Below, piece by piece: positions 36,766 through 49,294 of a DNA stretch of 64,000 bases. Both the position numbers and the translations under genes were made by a program. The DNA is taken from the NCBI GenBank assembly GCA_003254925.1, contig QANZ01042174.1:124001-188000 (forward strand). Direction: 5' to 3'. A model generated the notes under the pieces. It was given only the letters and a program-made list of their open reading frames with translations, ran no database searches and was not told the origin of the DNA. Every line of letters starts with the position of its first letter. Position 1 is the stretch's first letter. This stretch comes from Chamaecrista fasciculata. Lineage: Eukaryota; Streptophyta; Magnoliopsida; Fabales; Fabaceae.

Positions 36766-37915
36766 CATCCTTTTATTTTTTTTTCATTTTCTACATTTTA
36801 ATTGTTTTAAAATAAAAACTTTCCATAAATGGAGTACCGGTTCTAGCCGGCACGTACCGAGTAGAACCCGGTACCCTATTTATGGAAAGTTTTTTAATTT
36901 AGCTAAAAGGTATCAAATTTAATAGCTCAAAACCTATTATTTCTTATATATACACTTTTGGTCAAAGTGCAATACTCTAATTGAAAGAGAAAGCCTACTT
37001 TTTAGTCCTTAAATTGATTCTTAAACTATGATTTAGTCCCCAAATCTTGAAAATATACATCTTAGTCCATGATTTTTTCGCAAGCATCAACTATTTAGGG
37101 TATGTTTGGGTTAGTTCATGAGCAATTTATTTTCTGTTAGGAATCTTTTTTGTGCTACACATATATATGGCTTATTATCGTATTGCATAGTTCATGTCTA
37201 TCTATTTATATAACGATTATATGAGTTGAACTTACTTGCACTACACGGGTTTGGCCCTAGTCTATACGAAAAATTGTGAGAAAAATGTACATTGGTAGCG
37301 ACAAAATTCCTCATTTTTTTTTTCCATTTTCTACATTTTAATTGGTTTAAAATAAAAACTTTCCATAAATAGAGTACCGAGTTCTAGCCGGCACGTGCCA
37401 GGTAGAACTTGGTACCCTATTTATGAAAAGTTTTTTAATTTAGCCATGAGGCATCAAATTTAATAGCTCAAAACCTATCATTTCTTATATATACACTTTT
37501 GGTCAAAGTGCAATACTGTAATTGAAAGAGAAAGTCTACTTTTTAGTCCTTAAATTTATTCATAAACTATGATTTAGTCCCCAAATCTTGAAAATATACA
37601 TCTTAGTCCATATTTTTTCGCAAACATCAACTATTTAGGGTATGTTTGGGTTAGTTCATGAGCAGTTTATTTTCTGTTACGAATCTTTTTTGTGCTACAC
37701 ATATATGGCTTATTATCGTATTGCAAAGTTCATGTCCATCTATTTATATAACGATTATATGAGTTGAACTTACCTGCACTGCACGGGTTTGGCCCTAATC
37801 TATATGAAAAATTGTGAGAAAAATGTACATGGGTAGCGACAAAATTCCTCCTTTTATTTTTTTTCCATTTTCTACATTTTAATTGGTTTAAAATAAAAAC
37901 TTTCCATAAATGATA
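36766..37915. repeat. 540-bp direct tandem repeat, about 2.1 copies
   Basis: Sequence from 'ttttcattttctacatttta' at about 36781 recurs 540 bases later (37321) with few changes, and a third partial copy starts at about 37861. Each full unit contains the hairpin described at 36814, 'ttagtccccaaatcttga' and 'gggtatgtttgggttagtt'. The copies are close in sequence, so the duplication is fairly recent. Confidence 0.85.
36814..36895. repeat. Long hairpin inside the tandem repeat unit
   Basis: AAAAACTTTCCATAAAT...GAGTACCGGTTCTAGCCGG pairs with the following inverted half ending TTTATGGAAAGTTTTT. Arms are about 38 nt around a short centre. A second, slightly changed copy lies 540 bases further on. 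Confidence 0.75.
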
Positions 37916-38168
37916 AGTTGAGAATAATTAGGGGAAATTAATTAGGGTATATTTGTAAAAGTATTAAACATTCCCAGGAATATCAAAGTTGAACCAAACA
38001 CAAGATTGTAACATTCCTGGGAATATTGCAAAATAATCCTAGGATTATTTTAACTTATCCAAACATACATTCTTATAATCCTGAATGTGATTCCCAGGAA
38101 TGAAAAAATAATCTGTGTACCAAACGCTCCCTTAGTGTATTTGTATGCTCCATAAAATAGGGTATGTT

Positions 38169-38185
38169 TTCCTACCAAAAGAAAA
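38169..38185 (+). mobile_element. Tail-only retroposon insertion (17 nt)
   Basis: AGGGTATGTT (10 bp) at 38159-38168 and 38186-38195 surrounds TTCCTACC-AAAAGAAAA. Confidence 0.45.
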
Positions 38186-38269
38186 AGGGTATGTTCGAAT
38201 TAGAGATATAGAGTGAAAACTACAAAGCTGAATCCGTGTAAATTTAACCTTGAGTTCACAAAGTGTTGC

Positions 38270-39000
38270 AGTCTCCGTGTGTCTGATATCGCCGGATCCT
38301 GCAAACTAGAAAGCACAGGGGGTTCCTTGTGTTTCCTCCTCTGATGCTGTAGTTAGAAGATTTTAGAGAGAGAAGTAAGGGAGTGAGTTTTTGAGAGAGA
38401 GAGTTGTTTACCTGTGTTCGTGTAGTTTGTTTGTATTTATCTTCCTCCCCTTTGTCTCATGTTGGTACGAGGTACAAAGGGGACATTAGGGGCGTTTTAG
38501 GGAATGCTCATGGAGCGTGCTGCTGTGCCCTGCTAATCAGACCTGATAGCTGTCGCTTTCAGCTCATAGTGGGGGAGGGGGTGTCTTTCCTTCTTTCTGG
38601 GAGTCAGTGATAGTCAGGAGTGCTTTTCACCAGATCCCTGTATGCGAGGGGTGTTTTAGTAATTCCACGTGTGTATTTTTGCTAAACCGTACCCTGTGAC
38701 CGGCGTTACCTTGTCTGGTCACGTGGCCACAAGGATCTTCGCATTAAATGCCAATATCTTGGCATTTAATGCTTTGATGGGCGTCTACCCCGTTGGGGGA
38801 TTATCTGGCGTTGGGTCTCCAATAGCTTGTTCTTTCTTGTTTGTATCCGGGCGGCTATTGTCCTTTGTATGTGATTATAAAGGGTGTATATCACTTGTCC
38901 CTCCAAAAAGACCAAGGCGGCGCCATGGGCGTTGGTGTCGGGTTTTGACGTTCTGTTGGTCTCCGAGGGGTGTGTATCATAGAGTATATTTAGATTAGGG
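38270..39000. other. GC-richer island, possibly LTR-derived
   Basis: This stretch is clearly richer in G and C than its surroundings. It contains a perfect 13-bp inverted repeat (GCATTAAATGCCA, 38741-38772) and short ORFs with no recognisable domain. The style resembles the LTR of a plant Gypsy element, but no primer site, TG...CA ends or coding region was found. If it is one, it is a broken fragment. I cannot name it. Confidence 0.35.
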
Positions 39001-39315
39001 AATAATTAAGAAAGATAAGAGAAGGAAATGAAAGAAGATTAAGATCTTTGTCCTTCAATTGAAAAGTTAAAATTTGGAGAGATAGAGAATGAGAGATTTA
39101 AAACTAATCTCTCATTATTTGTTTATTTATAAATTTAAATACATTAAATTGAAATATTTTAAAAGAGGTATTGATTAATTTTTTTTGGGGTTTTGTTGTC
39201 AAATGCACGCTACTTTTATTTTACATAAATTGAATTACCTCTAATTTTGGTCCGAAATGCGGAAGAGCCATGAAATACATCCACAAAGCTATGGAGTCCA
39301 GGTGACCTGTGATAT

Positions 39316-39331
39316 TTTTTTTTTGATTGAA
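39316..39331 (-). mobile_element. Tail-only retroposon insertion (16 nt)
   Basis: AGGTGACCTGTGATAT (16 bp) at 39300-39315 and 39332-39347 surrounds T9-GATTGAA, i.e. TTCAATC-A9 on the minus strand. Confidence 0.62.
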
Positions 39332-39589
39332 AGGTGACCTGTGATATGAAGTTATGAACTAGATATACTATAATTTCATCATATGAACTCATTATTACAT
39401 CACAAAAAGTGTATAATGATAACAACAAAAATTTTGGGTTTGATTCTTATCTCTAAGAATTATTTTGAGAGTACAAAATATCTTTCGATCAGTAATCTTT
39501 ATTTTTAAAATTTTGAAAACGGTATTTGATGTTTTAAATTTTAGAACAAAATAATTATCATCAACCATATTTTTCAACTTTTTATTTAA

Positions 39590-40235
39590 GCAAAAAATCT
39601 GTTGGTGCTCTAACGTTTGATGTCAGTTTCTGTTATGCCCCTAATGTTTGTTTTGTGTCAGTTATGCCTCCAATGTGTCATATTGTTTTCAATTATACCT
39701 TAACCTCAATTTTTTTTTGCCAAAGTCCTATTTTGGTCCCTCAAGTTTGCTCAAAGTTCCGTTTTGGTCCCTCAAGTCTCTGGTGAACTTTTCGACAAGA
39801 TACACAGTGACTCTGACGACTACGAAAACTCTCAATCCAAGGTTTTTTGATCTCCTAAGTTCAATGACGGCCTCCATTTTGCAAAAAAATGACTGGCAAG
39901 CCACCGACAAATTTACACAATCGCTGAAAATCATATTTTCGGTCATTTGTTCGCAAAATGCAGGCCGCCATTGAACTCAAGAGGTCAAACAACCTTGGAT
40001 TAGGAGTTCTTGTAGTCGTCGGGGCCGCCGTGTATCTCGTCGGAGACTTGAGGGACCAAAACGGAACTTTGAGCAAACTTGAGGGATCCAAATAGGACTT
40101 TGGCCAAACAAAATTGAGGTTAGGGTATAATTGACAAAGATGTGAAACGTTTGGGGTATAATTGACACAAAACAAACGTTGGAGGCATAACTGAAGTTGA
40201 CCGCAAACGTTAAGGGCACCACCAGGTCTTTTGCC
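39590..40235. mobile_element. Mutator-like MITE, family B, copy 3, with 10-bp target duplication
   Basis: TTTTATTTAA flanks both ends exactly (39580-39589 and 40236-40245). The ends read GCAAAAAATCTGTTGGTGC and GGCACCACCAGGTCTTTTGCC, and the arms carry 'taacgtttg' and 'ataactgaa' modules. The centre is a second palindrome (39719-40104). The 10-bp duplication is within the usual Mutator-like range. Confidence 0.75.
39719..40104. mobile_element. Inner palindrome at the centre of the family B copy
   Basis: The left end GCCAAAGTCCTATTTTGGTC and the right end, the complement of GGCCAAAGTCCTATTTGGATC, enclose arms with 'ccctcaagtttgctcaaagt'. The arms are so alike that translating either strand gives near-identical peptides. 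It sits exactly at the symmetry point of the outer element. Confidence 0.7.
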
Positions 40236-40350
40236 TTTTATTTAATTAACTCTAGTTTTTAACGTATTTTCTTTATTGTTTTTGAATCGAAGTATGATAT
40301 TATTTACTACCAAATACGTACATATTGCTCATTTAGACAATTTTATATTT

Positions 40351-41250
40351 TCATTTAGATTAAAATTTTAGTTTGGTCTTTAATATTTACTCAAAATTTT
40401 GTTTTAGCCCTTAATATCTTTTTTGATGCTTTTGATCCTTAATATTCTTAAAAAAATATTTTGGTTTCTAACTAATGGACGTAGTTATATATTTTTTATT
40501 TCAAGTTCGAATGTAACGAAATCAGGGATACATATTACTCTTGACGAGTTCTTTCTCTACTTAGTTAGGACTGTTGACAGAGAAGGTCAAATCAAGCCTT
40601 AAATTGAACTCAAAAGAGATCCACTTGTTTCATGAAGTTGGTCATATCTCTCTCGTTTCAAGTCTGAATGCAACAAAATTTGAGTTACGTGTTATTCTTG
40701 ACAAGTTCTCGACAATTTCTTTCTTTACCTAATTGAAGTTGTTGGTAAACAAAGTTAAATAGTACTCTAAAAGTTAGTATTAATTTTTTTTTTACTAAAC
40801 TCACTTCTAGTGTACTATTTGATCTCGTTTGCTGATGACTTCAATTAAACAGAAAAAGAACTCGTCAAAAGTAACTTCTAGCTTTGCCTTTGTTGTATTT
40901 GGACTTCTAATGAGAAAAAAATGGCAAGCTTCATGACATGAGTAGCCCACTTTCGTACCCAATTTCAGGCTCATACTTGTCGATGACCTTAATAAGACAG
41001 AGAAAGAGTTATGAAGAGTAATTTGTAATTCTGATTTCGTCGCATTCAGAGTTAAAACGAGAGAGTTATTTTTTTTTGGCCGAAAAAACGATAGAGATAT
41101 AATTATATTTAATAGTTAAAGACTAATCATGAAACTTACTAATGATCATAATAGAACTTTGGGAATATTAATGACTAAAATGGAATAAAAAAACATTAAG
41201 GACCAAAACAGATTTGAGATAAATATTAGGAACTAAAATGAAAATGTTAT
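40351..41250. mobile_element. Large palindromic element
   Basis: Left arm 'attttagtttggtctttaat' and 'gaatgtaacgaaatcaggga' are inverted at 'attaggaactaaaatgaaaa' and around 41030-41060. The inner modules (ctcgtttcaagtc, cttgacaagttctcgac) appear in both orientations. About 900 bp, non-coding, no clear target duplication. Confidence 0.6.
41070..41085 (-). mobile_element. Tail-only retroposon insertion (16 nt) inside the large palindrome
   Basis: AAACGAGAGAGTTAT at 41055-41069 and AAACGATAGAGATAT at 41086-41100 (13 of 15 identical) surround T8-GGCCGAAA, i.e. TTTCGGCC-A8 on the minus strand. Confidence 0.5.
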
Positions 41251-41399
41251 TTGATATATATGCACATGTTTGATAAAGAAAATTATTCCAAGACTAAACT
41301 AAAGAGGAGCAGTTAAAAAGAAAAGAAAAAGTGAAAGATGGAAAGAAAAAGAAAAGAAAAGAAAAAGTAAAACAAGAAGGAAGAGAAAATCGGACTTCC

Positions 41400-42411
41400 A
41401 CTACTCCAACATGACCATTACCACTTCTTCCTTGCTTCTTTCGCGTCCGTCTCCTCCGAAAACCTTGTGCTTCCAGTCATTCTCTTTCTCACTCGCGTCT
41501 ATTCACTCAGCTTTCCTCCCGCCACGTGTCACTACCCTTTTCGACTCTTTTATTTCCCTTTCCCCCCCTCATTTTCCTTTCATTTCCCCGCCTTTCTTCT
41601 CTCTCTCTCTACTTTTCTTCTTCTTTCTTTCTTTCTTTCTGCTTCAACAAACAATTTCTCTGTAACACTCGCATACTGCTGTATATTCTTCTCTTCTTGC
41701 ATCTTCTTCAGCTATACACCACAGGTAAATCGTCCATAATCTCGCGCGCATTTTAAATTAAACTTTACATGTATCAAAATGCGAATCACGCTTCAGATCG
41801 TACTTTCTGATTTTTAAATTTTCTGCGGTAATATTTCAATTCAAACTTGGTTTGATTTTGTTCTATCTGCTTCACTGAGCAATTTCTCTGTCAAATACTC
41901 GCATTGTGCTGATCCAGCATTCTTAGTTCTCTATTCTCTTCTTCATTGGTGGTTTTTTCGTAATCTCGTTATCATTTTACATCTACATTTCTGTAGTTAT
42001 ATATTTCAAGCTTCGTTTTCTTGTGCGTTGAAATGCAAATCGCGCTTCCGATTACTTCCGATTACGTATTGGATTTCAATAGTTCTCTGTCTTTCTATTT
42101 GAATTTCAAGTGTATTGTGTATCTGCATTGAGATATTTGATATTTATCGCGCACTTATTATACGGCACATCCGTTCGGTTACCGCGAAAATGATTTGAAT
42201 GTGTCTGTTCAGTTCTTCTCTGTACGAGTACTCTGATCGCTACCAAACGGACTTCAGTTTGTTTATGTTAATTTTAATTAGGTTTTCCTGCTTTTTTGAA
42301 GTGAGACTGAAGTTGCTTGATTAATAATGATCATCAATCATCGATCATCTGGAAATTAGTCTGTAGGACAAGACGGAAAGTTGAACTGCATCCTTGAGGT
42401 GCTCGGTAGCA
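41400..42411 (+). promoter_or_regulatory. 5' leader of the callose synthase gene
   Basis: A pyrimidine-rich stretch (TTTCTTTCTTTCTTTC near 41625-41640) typical of plant 5' UTRs leads to CCACAG|GTAAAT at 41724. The sequence then looks intronic (T-rich) up to about 42366, suggesting one leader intron before the ATG at 42412. A (GT)-type start site could not be fixed. Confidence 0.45.
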
Positions 42412-45400
42412 ATGTCGACTTCCGAGTCAGGACCGCCGATGCTGACGAAGCGGGCTTCAAGAAGCGCCGCCGCATCAACGTTTTCCCTCGAAGTCTTCGA
42501 TAATGAGGTCGTCCCCTCCTCACTCGCATCCATTTCTCCCATTCTTCGAGTAGCCAATGAGATCGAAAGCGAACGCCCTAGGGTTGCTTACCTATGTATG
42601 TGACGTACACTGATTCGTTTTACACAAATAACAAATTAGATTCCTCCTTGCTACAATCCATCAGTACAATACGCGTATTGCATATCTGGTTCGCTCTGAT
42701 TTATGAATTTTGCGTTTGTTTCGTTTTGGAAAGGTCGGTTCTATGCGTTCGAGAAGGCGCATAGGTTGGATCAGAACTCTAGTGGCCGTGGTGTGAGGCA
42801 GTTCAAGACGTTATTGCTCCAGCGATTAGAGAAGGTAAGTGATTGGTTTAAGAAAATATTTTCTGTTTTCATTTTCTGTTTTCATTTCTGGAATTCTATT
42901 TTCATTTCAAAATTTTCAATATTTAAGAAATATGTTTGTTTTACAAAGTTAAAAAATCGTTTTCATTCATATTTAAATTATGTTAACTTGAATAACGCTA
43001 ATTTTTATATGTTTTTAAGTTTGATTATAGCTAAATGATGATATTAACATGATTAAATAGTTTACTTTTGTGTAATGTTGCAAAATATCATAAGTTTGTT
43101 TTTGGAAATACTGGAAACGTCTTTTTGACGTTTCCTGTTTTCAGCCTGTTTCAGAAAATGTTTCCAGAAAACATTTCTAAAAAAACTGTACAAAACACGT
43201 TTTCAGTCATATTTCCTGTTTTCAGTGAAAATGGAAACAGGAAACAGGGCAACCAATCAGACCCAATGTGCCATTTCAATTTTCTTATCGTTTTCATTTC
43301 TCTGCATTTTTTTTTTGGGTTTCAAAGGAAGAAAGTAAATCCTCGCTAGTCTTATTTCGTCCCAAAAAAAAAAAAAAACAAAACAATCCTTGCTAGTATT
43401 AGCTTGAGAGTGTTAATTTCTATTATAAAGTAGAAGTCCTAAATTTCTTGAAGTATATTGTATAAATTACCTTAAAAAAAACTAATCTCCAAATTTGAAA
43501 AAAAATACACATAAGCCACAAATTAAGTAAGGTAACACTCCCCTATTTTCTCTGGCAAAAAAAAACACTCCCCTATTTTCCATGGCTCATGCCCCATTCG
43601 TCACATTACAATTCGTCACATTCTTTCAATGACAAGATTAATTTACGTTCTTCCTCTTTTGTATAAATACCAAAAAGTCTATTTAATATTCTCTCAATCA
43701 TTATGACTAAATTCTTTTCCCGTGTCAAATGTTTATTAAAAAACTTTATAACAAATATATAAAAAATTCAATTCTAAGTAAGTTTTGCCTAGGAAGATAA
43801 TCACCTGGAAAGAGGCTTTCTAGTTTTCAATATTTCTTTTAAATCAGTAATTGGATTTAATTTATGAAAGTGCTACAAATTAAACGTAGATTGCACTTGC
43901 CTAAGATTTAGGCAAATAAAAAACATTTGTTGATTTTCTATATTTAGCATTCCTTATTTGCTACAATTTTTTTATAAAAAGAAATCTATTTCTTTAAACT
44001 CATTTATTACATGTAAATATGCAAAGGAGCAAAATTCTTATCTCCAACAGGGGAATTGCCTTTAAATGCTTTTATATCATTAAAATTAATTTTATTAGTT
44101 TGACAATTTTTTTGTTCAATAATTATACAAAAAAATATTGTTCAATTTAATAATACAAAATCTAACTTGCTGTAAATTCTGTTGGAATGAAGACTCACAA
44201 AAATGAGATGCATGCTGTCTGTTACCGTCTTAATTTGTAGGGTGTCTGCAGCTTGCATGATTTTCCATTCTCACTAATATGTTTTTGAGTTCAGCTGAAT
44301 TAGTATTTTCCTTTGTCCAATTTCTCTTAAAAAATATTTTAATGTGTCATATTTAATTTCTTGTTATATATGTATGTCTGGATCTCAGACATCCTTCAAT
44401 AATGCCCATAAGTCTTTGATTGTTCGATAGTTAATAGTTATTGATTATTACTTAATTAAAACATAACCATAACAATAAAAGCTTCAGAATTAGAAACTCG
44501 GCTTAAAACATATTATGGTATTGTTTCACTTGATAATAGAAATCTAGGCATTGCATTGTTGAGGGATTCATAATAAACTTCACCTTTCATTCCTAGTTCA
44601 ACTTACATAATTTTTGAATTTAGGACAACCCATCCAGTTTGGCCTCTCGCGTTAAGAAGACAGATGCAAGGGAAATTCAGGCTTATTATAAGCAATACTA
44701 CGAACAATACGTCAGAGCTCTTGACCAAGGTGAGCGAGCAGACAGGTGCGTACATCATTGTATATATGCTTATTCTTCTTACTCTGAATTATGGCTCTCG
44801 CCCTCGGCCCCTCACTCCTTGCATTACTATATGCTTAGTATTGGTGCATGAGTCACTATAGGAGGATATCTCTCTTAGTTGTTAATATTTGTATATATCT
44901 CATTATATTTAATACTTAGTAGTTCCACCTTCTCTTGCAGAGCTCAGCTAGGTAAAGCTTACCAGACCGCTGGTGTGCTATTTGAAGTGCTTTGCGCTGT
45001 TAATAAGACTGAGAAGGTCGAAGAAGTAGCTCCTGAGGTTAGTCTCCTTTTGTAATGATAATACTTCATGTTACTCGCAATATTCAAATCCTTGACGCCT
45101 AACAACAATAAATTCTGCCCAAGTAGATTATCGCGGCCGCTAAAGATGTCCAGGAAAAGAAGGAAATCTATGCGCCTTATAACATTCTTCCACTGGATTC
45201 TGCTGGGGCTTCTCAGCCTATCATGCAGCTTGAAGAGGTATTATTTCCACAGGATTTATTGATATCATATTGAACCAATTAATCACATTTCTTCACTCCC
45301 TGTATCTTCCTTCCCTCCTATGTCTCCCAAACTATATTGTTTTTCTTGGCCTTACACTTTGTTTGTTTTCCTTACTTTCCAAATCAGATCAAGGCTTCGG

Positions 45401-48400
45401 TTTCGGCACTCTGGAATACTAATGGCCTGAATTGGCCAACTTCATTCGAGCAACAAAGGCCGAAATCTGGAGATCTAGACCTGCTTGATTGGCTTAGAGC
45501 CATGTTTGGGTTTCAGGTGTTGGTTTTTTCTTCCAAGTTAACTACAATAAGTTTTTGAGCTAATGAAGCAGGTTAACTGAAAAAACAAAACTTAGAAGAG
45601 AGCTTAAACCAAGGAAGGTAATTTTATTGGTAATTGGTTTATGTTTTCATAAGATTACTCATTAATTCAGCTCAAGAGGGTATTTATACATGCATGAGTC
45701 TTGATAAACAAGTAAAACATATTACTCTAACTGTTAAATACCAACTAACACATAAAAATATAAACTAAACTTCTTAACTTTTAAGTAAGTGGTAGTCGGC
45801 GGTTGGCAAGTGGATCATTATTCAACACCACGCATATTTTTTAATCCAAATAGAGCGGGAGCTGAGTAAAAATTCATGAGTATCTAGTTCTTGTATTGAC
45901 CAAAAAACAAAAAAAAGATACCTAGTTTTTTGAATGACCTGCAGTAATCATATTAATGCATTTGATTTATTTCGACACAGAGAGACAACGTCCGGAACCA
46001 GAGGGAGCATTTGATTCTGCTTCTCGCTTCCTCTCATATAAGGCTTCATCCCAGGGCTGAACCTCTTCATAAGGCACGTAGTCTTACATATCAGAGACGC
46101 CTACCTTGCCTTTTGTCTTTTAGTTATTAGTTTCGGCTTCATGTTTTTTGTTTTCTTTTTTTGGTCAATGGCAGCTTGATGATCGTGCCGTGGATGGAGT
46201 GATGAAAGCTCTTTTTAAGAATTACAAACAATGGTGTAAATTTATGGGGAAAAAACATAGTTTGCGGTGAGATATAATCGTATTACAGTATCTCCATTTT
46301 AGCAAACATTTGTACTTTGTAGCTTTGGTGTTTTCAAATATTTTGTTTTTTCAATGAACTCTTACTGCGAATAGAATTCTGAGCTCGTGATGCTGAAAGT
46401 GCTTATATTGATTTTTCATAGAGTATCTAAAGGTGAGGAGGCACAACAGAGGAAGTTACTTTACATGGGTTTATATCTTCTCATTTGGGGCGAGGCAGCT
46501 AACGTTCGTTTCATGCCAGAATGTCTGTGTTATATATTTCACAATGTGAGTGTACAGATTTTCCAGAAGTTTAACAATACCTTATGCTAGAATGTCTTCT
46601 AAAATGTACATTTTCTTGAAAACATTTTGTAGAAGATAACTGTAATGCTCTGCTTGTGCTAACTATAATAACCAATCATAACTTCAGATGGCATATGAAC
46701 TCCATGGTTTATTGGCTGGAAATGTCAGCGTTGTTACTGGTGAAAATATACAACCTTCATATGGTGGTGGTGACGAGGCTTTTCTTCGCAGGGTTATAAC
46801 TCCCCTGTACCGAGTAATTGAAAAGGTACGTTATCTTCCAACACGGACACTATCATTAATTCATTATGCTTATAGACATCTGCTCTCCGTGGTTACAAAG
46901 ATTTACTTATCCAGGAAGCACAAAAGAGCAGAAATGGAACAGCTCCTCATTCGAATTGGTGCAACTATGATGATCTGAATGAATATTTCTGGTTTGTTGG
47001 CTTTTGGATCTTACTTATTGAAAATGACTTTGCTGGCTCGTTTCAATCTTCATTAACTTTAACGAATGGTTCTTGTGACTTCCATTGTAGGTCATCTGAT
47101 TGTTTTTCTCTTGGGTGGCCTATGCGTGATGATGGTGAGTTTTTTAAATCAACACGTGACCATGGACAGGTATCTATATTTTGAGAACTTTGTACTCTTA
47201 TTGCAGAAACTAGAAAGCTTTGCTGGTTAAATGCTTATATAATTCTATAACAGGTAAGAAAGGGTGCTACGGTAAAACCTGAAAGCACTGGCAAATCAAA
47301 TTTTGTCGAGACCCGGACATTTTGGCACATTTTCCGCAGTTTTGATCGTTTTTGGACCTTCTATATGCTGGCTTTGCAGGTAAATTGATTAAGGAAATAC
47401 TCATGTCAAAATTTCCTTTTAGTCATGACCAGGCTTGAACTATCTTTTTACAGGTAATGTTCATTATTGCGTGGCAAGATATAGCCCTCGCGGATATCTT
47501 GAAAAAGAATGTCTTATATGATCTATCCAGTATATTCATTACGGCAGCCTATCTACGCTTACTTCAATGTATGATACATTCACTTAACTGACCTGTGATG
47601 GGTATATAGTTTTACTCCAATGGCTGAATTTTAATTATTCTGTATAGTTGAAGGAAGTTTGACACTTTATTTGTTCTAAATTGCAAGAAGTTAAGATGAA
47701 CTGAACAAACTTTGAAAGTCATAAAAATAGCAGGGAAATGATTGCTTTAAATTATTTAGGGCATGACATATTCAACTAAAATGGAAGCCTATGGACAAAC
47801 GATGCAATATTATCAATTATTTCGCTTCCTCTATCTTTTGCTGCCCAAGTCTGGTGCCCACAATTTTACCAATCTTTTAATTCACTTCTTTGAAATTTTA
47901 TGACAATTGCTGAGAAGATAAACAAGTAACTTCTGTTGAGGGTATATATAGAAGTGGAAAGTTTATCTTTTAAGTTTTTCTCGAAGGACAAAATTTTTAT
48001 ATAACTCATTATATTTTTGCTATCAAGATATCCGATAAAGATATAATAGTTGGGTAAATCTTTGTAAAATATCTAATCATATACATTCACTTATCATGTT
48101 ATGATTAGAAAACTTAAACAGTAAAGATATTAAAAATTATATGCTTTCTTTCCTTAATCTATTACTTGAAAGTGGATGCAGTCATGCAGGGATAGTTTCC
48201 ATCAATATTAGTGTTTGTTGCTTTAACATGTCATTGTACGTCATAGTATCTCTCGATATTGATTTAGGTATGTTGGACCTGGTCCTGAACTTTCCGGGCT
48301 ATCATCGACCAAAATTCACTTCTTTGCTAAGAAACATCCTCAAAGTTATTGTTAGTCTAATATGGGCCATCGTTCTTCCAATCTTCTATCTTCAAACCGT

Positions 48401-49229
48401 AAGGGGTTTACCTGATGTTCTCAAGGGGATCCTTTCCTTTCTTAATAAAGTTAAGGGCGTTCCAACATTGTACGTCATAGCTGTTGCATTATATCTGCTT
48501 CCTAATTTGCTAGGAGCAATTCTCTTTCTTTTCCCGATGCTCCGGCGTTGGATTGAAAACTCAGATTGGCACATAGTTAGACTCTTCTTATGGTGGTCAC
48601 AGGTATTTACGTTGCTCTACTACGTCTAGTTCATTTAAACTTGAATTGTTTTATTGAAAGTTTGTCTAAAGGCTGTTATTACTGTTAAAGTGATGCAAAT
48701 ATGCCCTTGAGCTTAATTTTTTGTTTTTAAAATGGTCCGCGAATGAATAAATAATAAAATAAGATAAAATCATATTTTAGTTCTCGGTACATAAGATGAC
48801 TTTTAATTTAGTCATTAAAAAATCATAATCAATTCAATCCCTGGAAAATAAAATTTTCTTTTTGATACCTTTGTACCTGAACTACATCCATAATTTAATG
48901 GTTTAATGAACAAAATATTAATATAAAAATAGTTTATTAACTTAAAAGTTTGGGTACGGGGATAACATTGAAAAGAAATTATCTTTACAAAATTTCATTA
49001 ACTGATATTTGAAATACTCAATTGAAACTCATCATATATATTAAAAATATAAATAATTTTTCTGAAAAAAAATAGTTGTCAAGTAAGGACTTTTGACTGG
49101 TGTTCGCATGATACTTCAAGCACTACCCACCTATATATTTGAATCAGCATAGATATATAATTAGACACACAAACACACGCCACACGCCCTGCTTGGAGCT
49201 GATAGTAGAGCATTTGGTAGTTAGTCAGA

Positions 49230-49294
<65 letters not shown>

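Larger units (their letters stand above)
31250..41399. other. Repeat-rich intergenic region
   Basis: About 10 kb with no host gene. In order it holds two SINEs, a Helitron pair, a third SINE, a 'ggtccctgaattt' repeat array (about 34930-35110), a family B element, a 540-bp tandem repeat, a possible hAT-like end near 38130, a GC-rich island, a nested family B element and a 900-bp palindrome. The remainder is AT-rich sequence in which I see nothing. Confidence 0.6.

Noticed and set aside
36600-36770. Possible SINE: TTGGTTAGTGGAG and GGGTTCGAATG resemble A and B boxes
   Set aside because: The boxes are about 100 bases apart, too far for a tRNA-derived head, and no target duplication was found.
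37640-38150. hAT-like element with GGGTATGTTTGGG and CCAAACGCTCCC ends
   Set aside because: The 3' end looks like a common plant element terminus, but the left end could not be separated from the 540-bp tandem repeat.
38404-38998. Two plus-strand ORFs (68 and 109 codons) in the GC-rich island
   Set aside because: No recognisable motif, and the island itself looks repeat-derived.
39648-40175. ORFs of about 105 codons on both strands with almost the same peptide
   Set aside because: They arise because the two arms of the inner palindrome are inverted copies; there is no protein domain.
41411-41756. Overlapping Phe/Ser/Leu-rich ORFs upstream of CalS5
   Set aside because: They follow from the pyrimidine-rich leader; the frames overlap and none joins to a conserved exon.
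45890-45918. A further tail-only insert, TATTGACC plus A-run, in CalS5 intron 6
   Set aside because: The tail fits the class, but the flanking repeat is only about 9 bases with a mismatch, so it is not counted.
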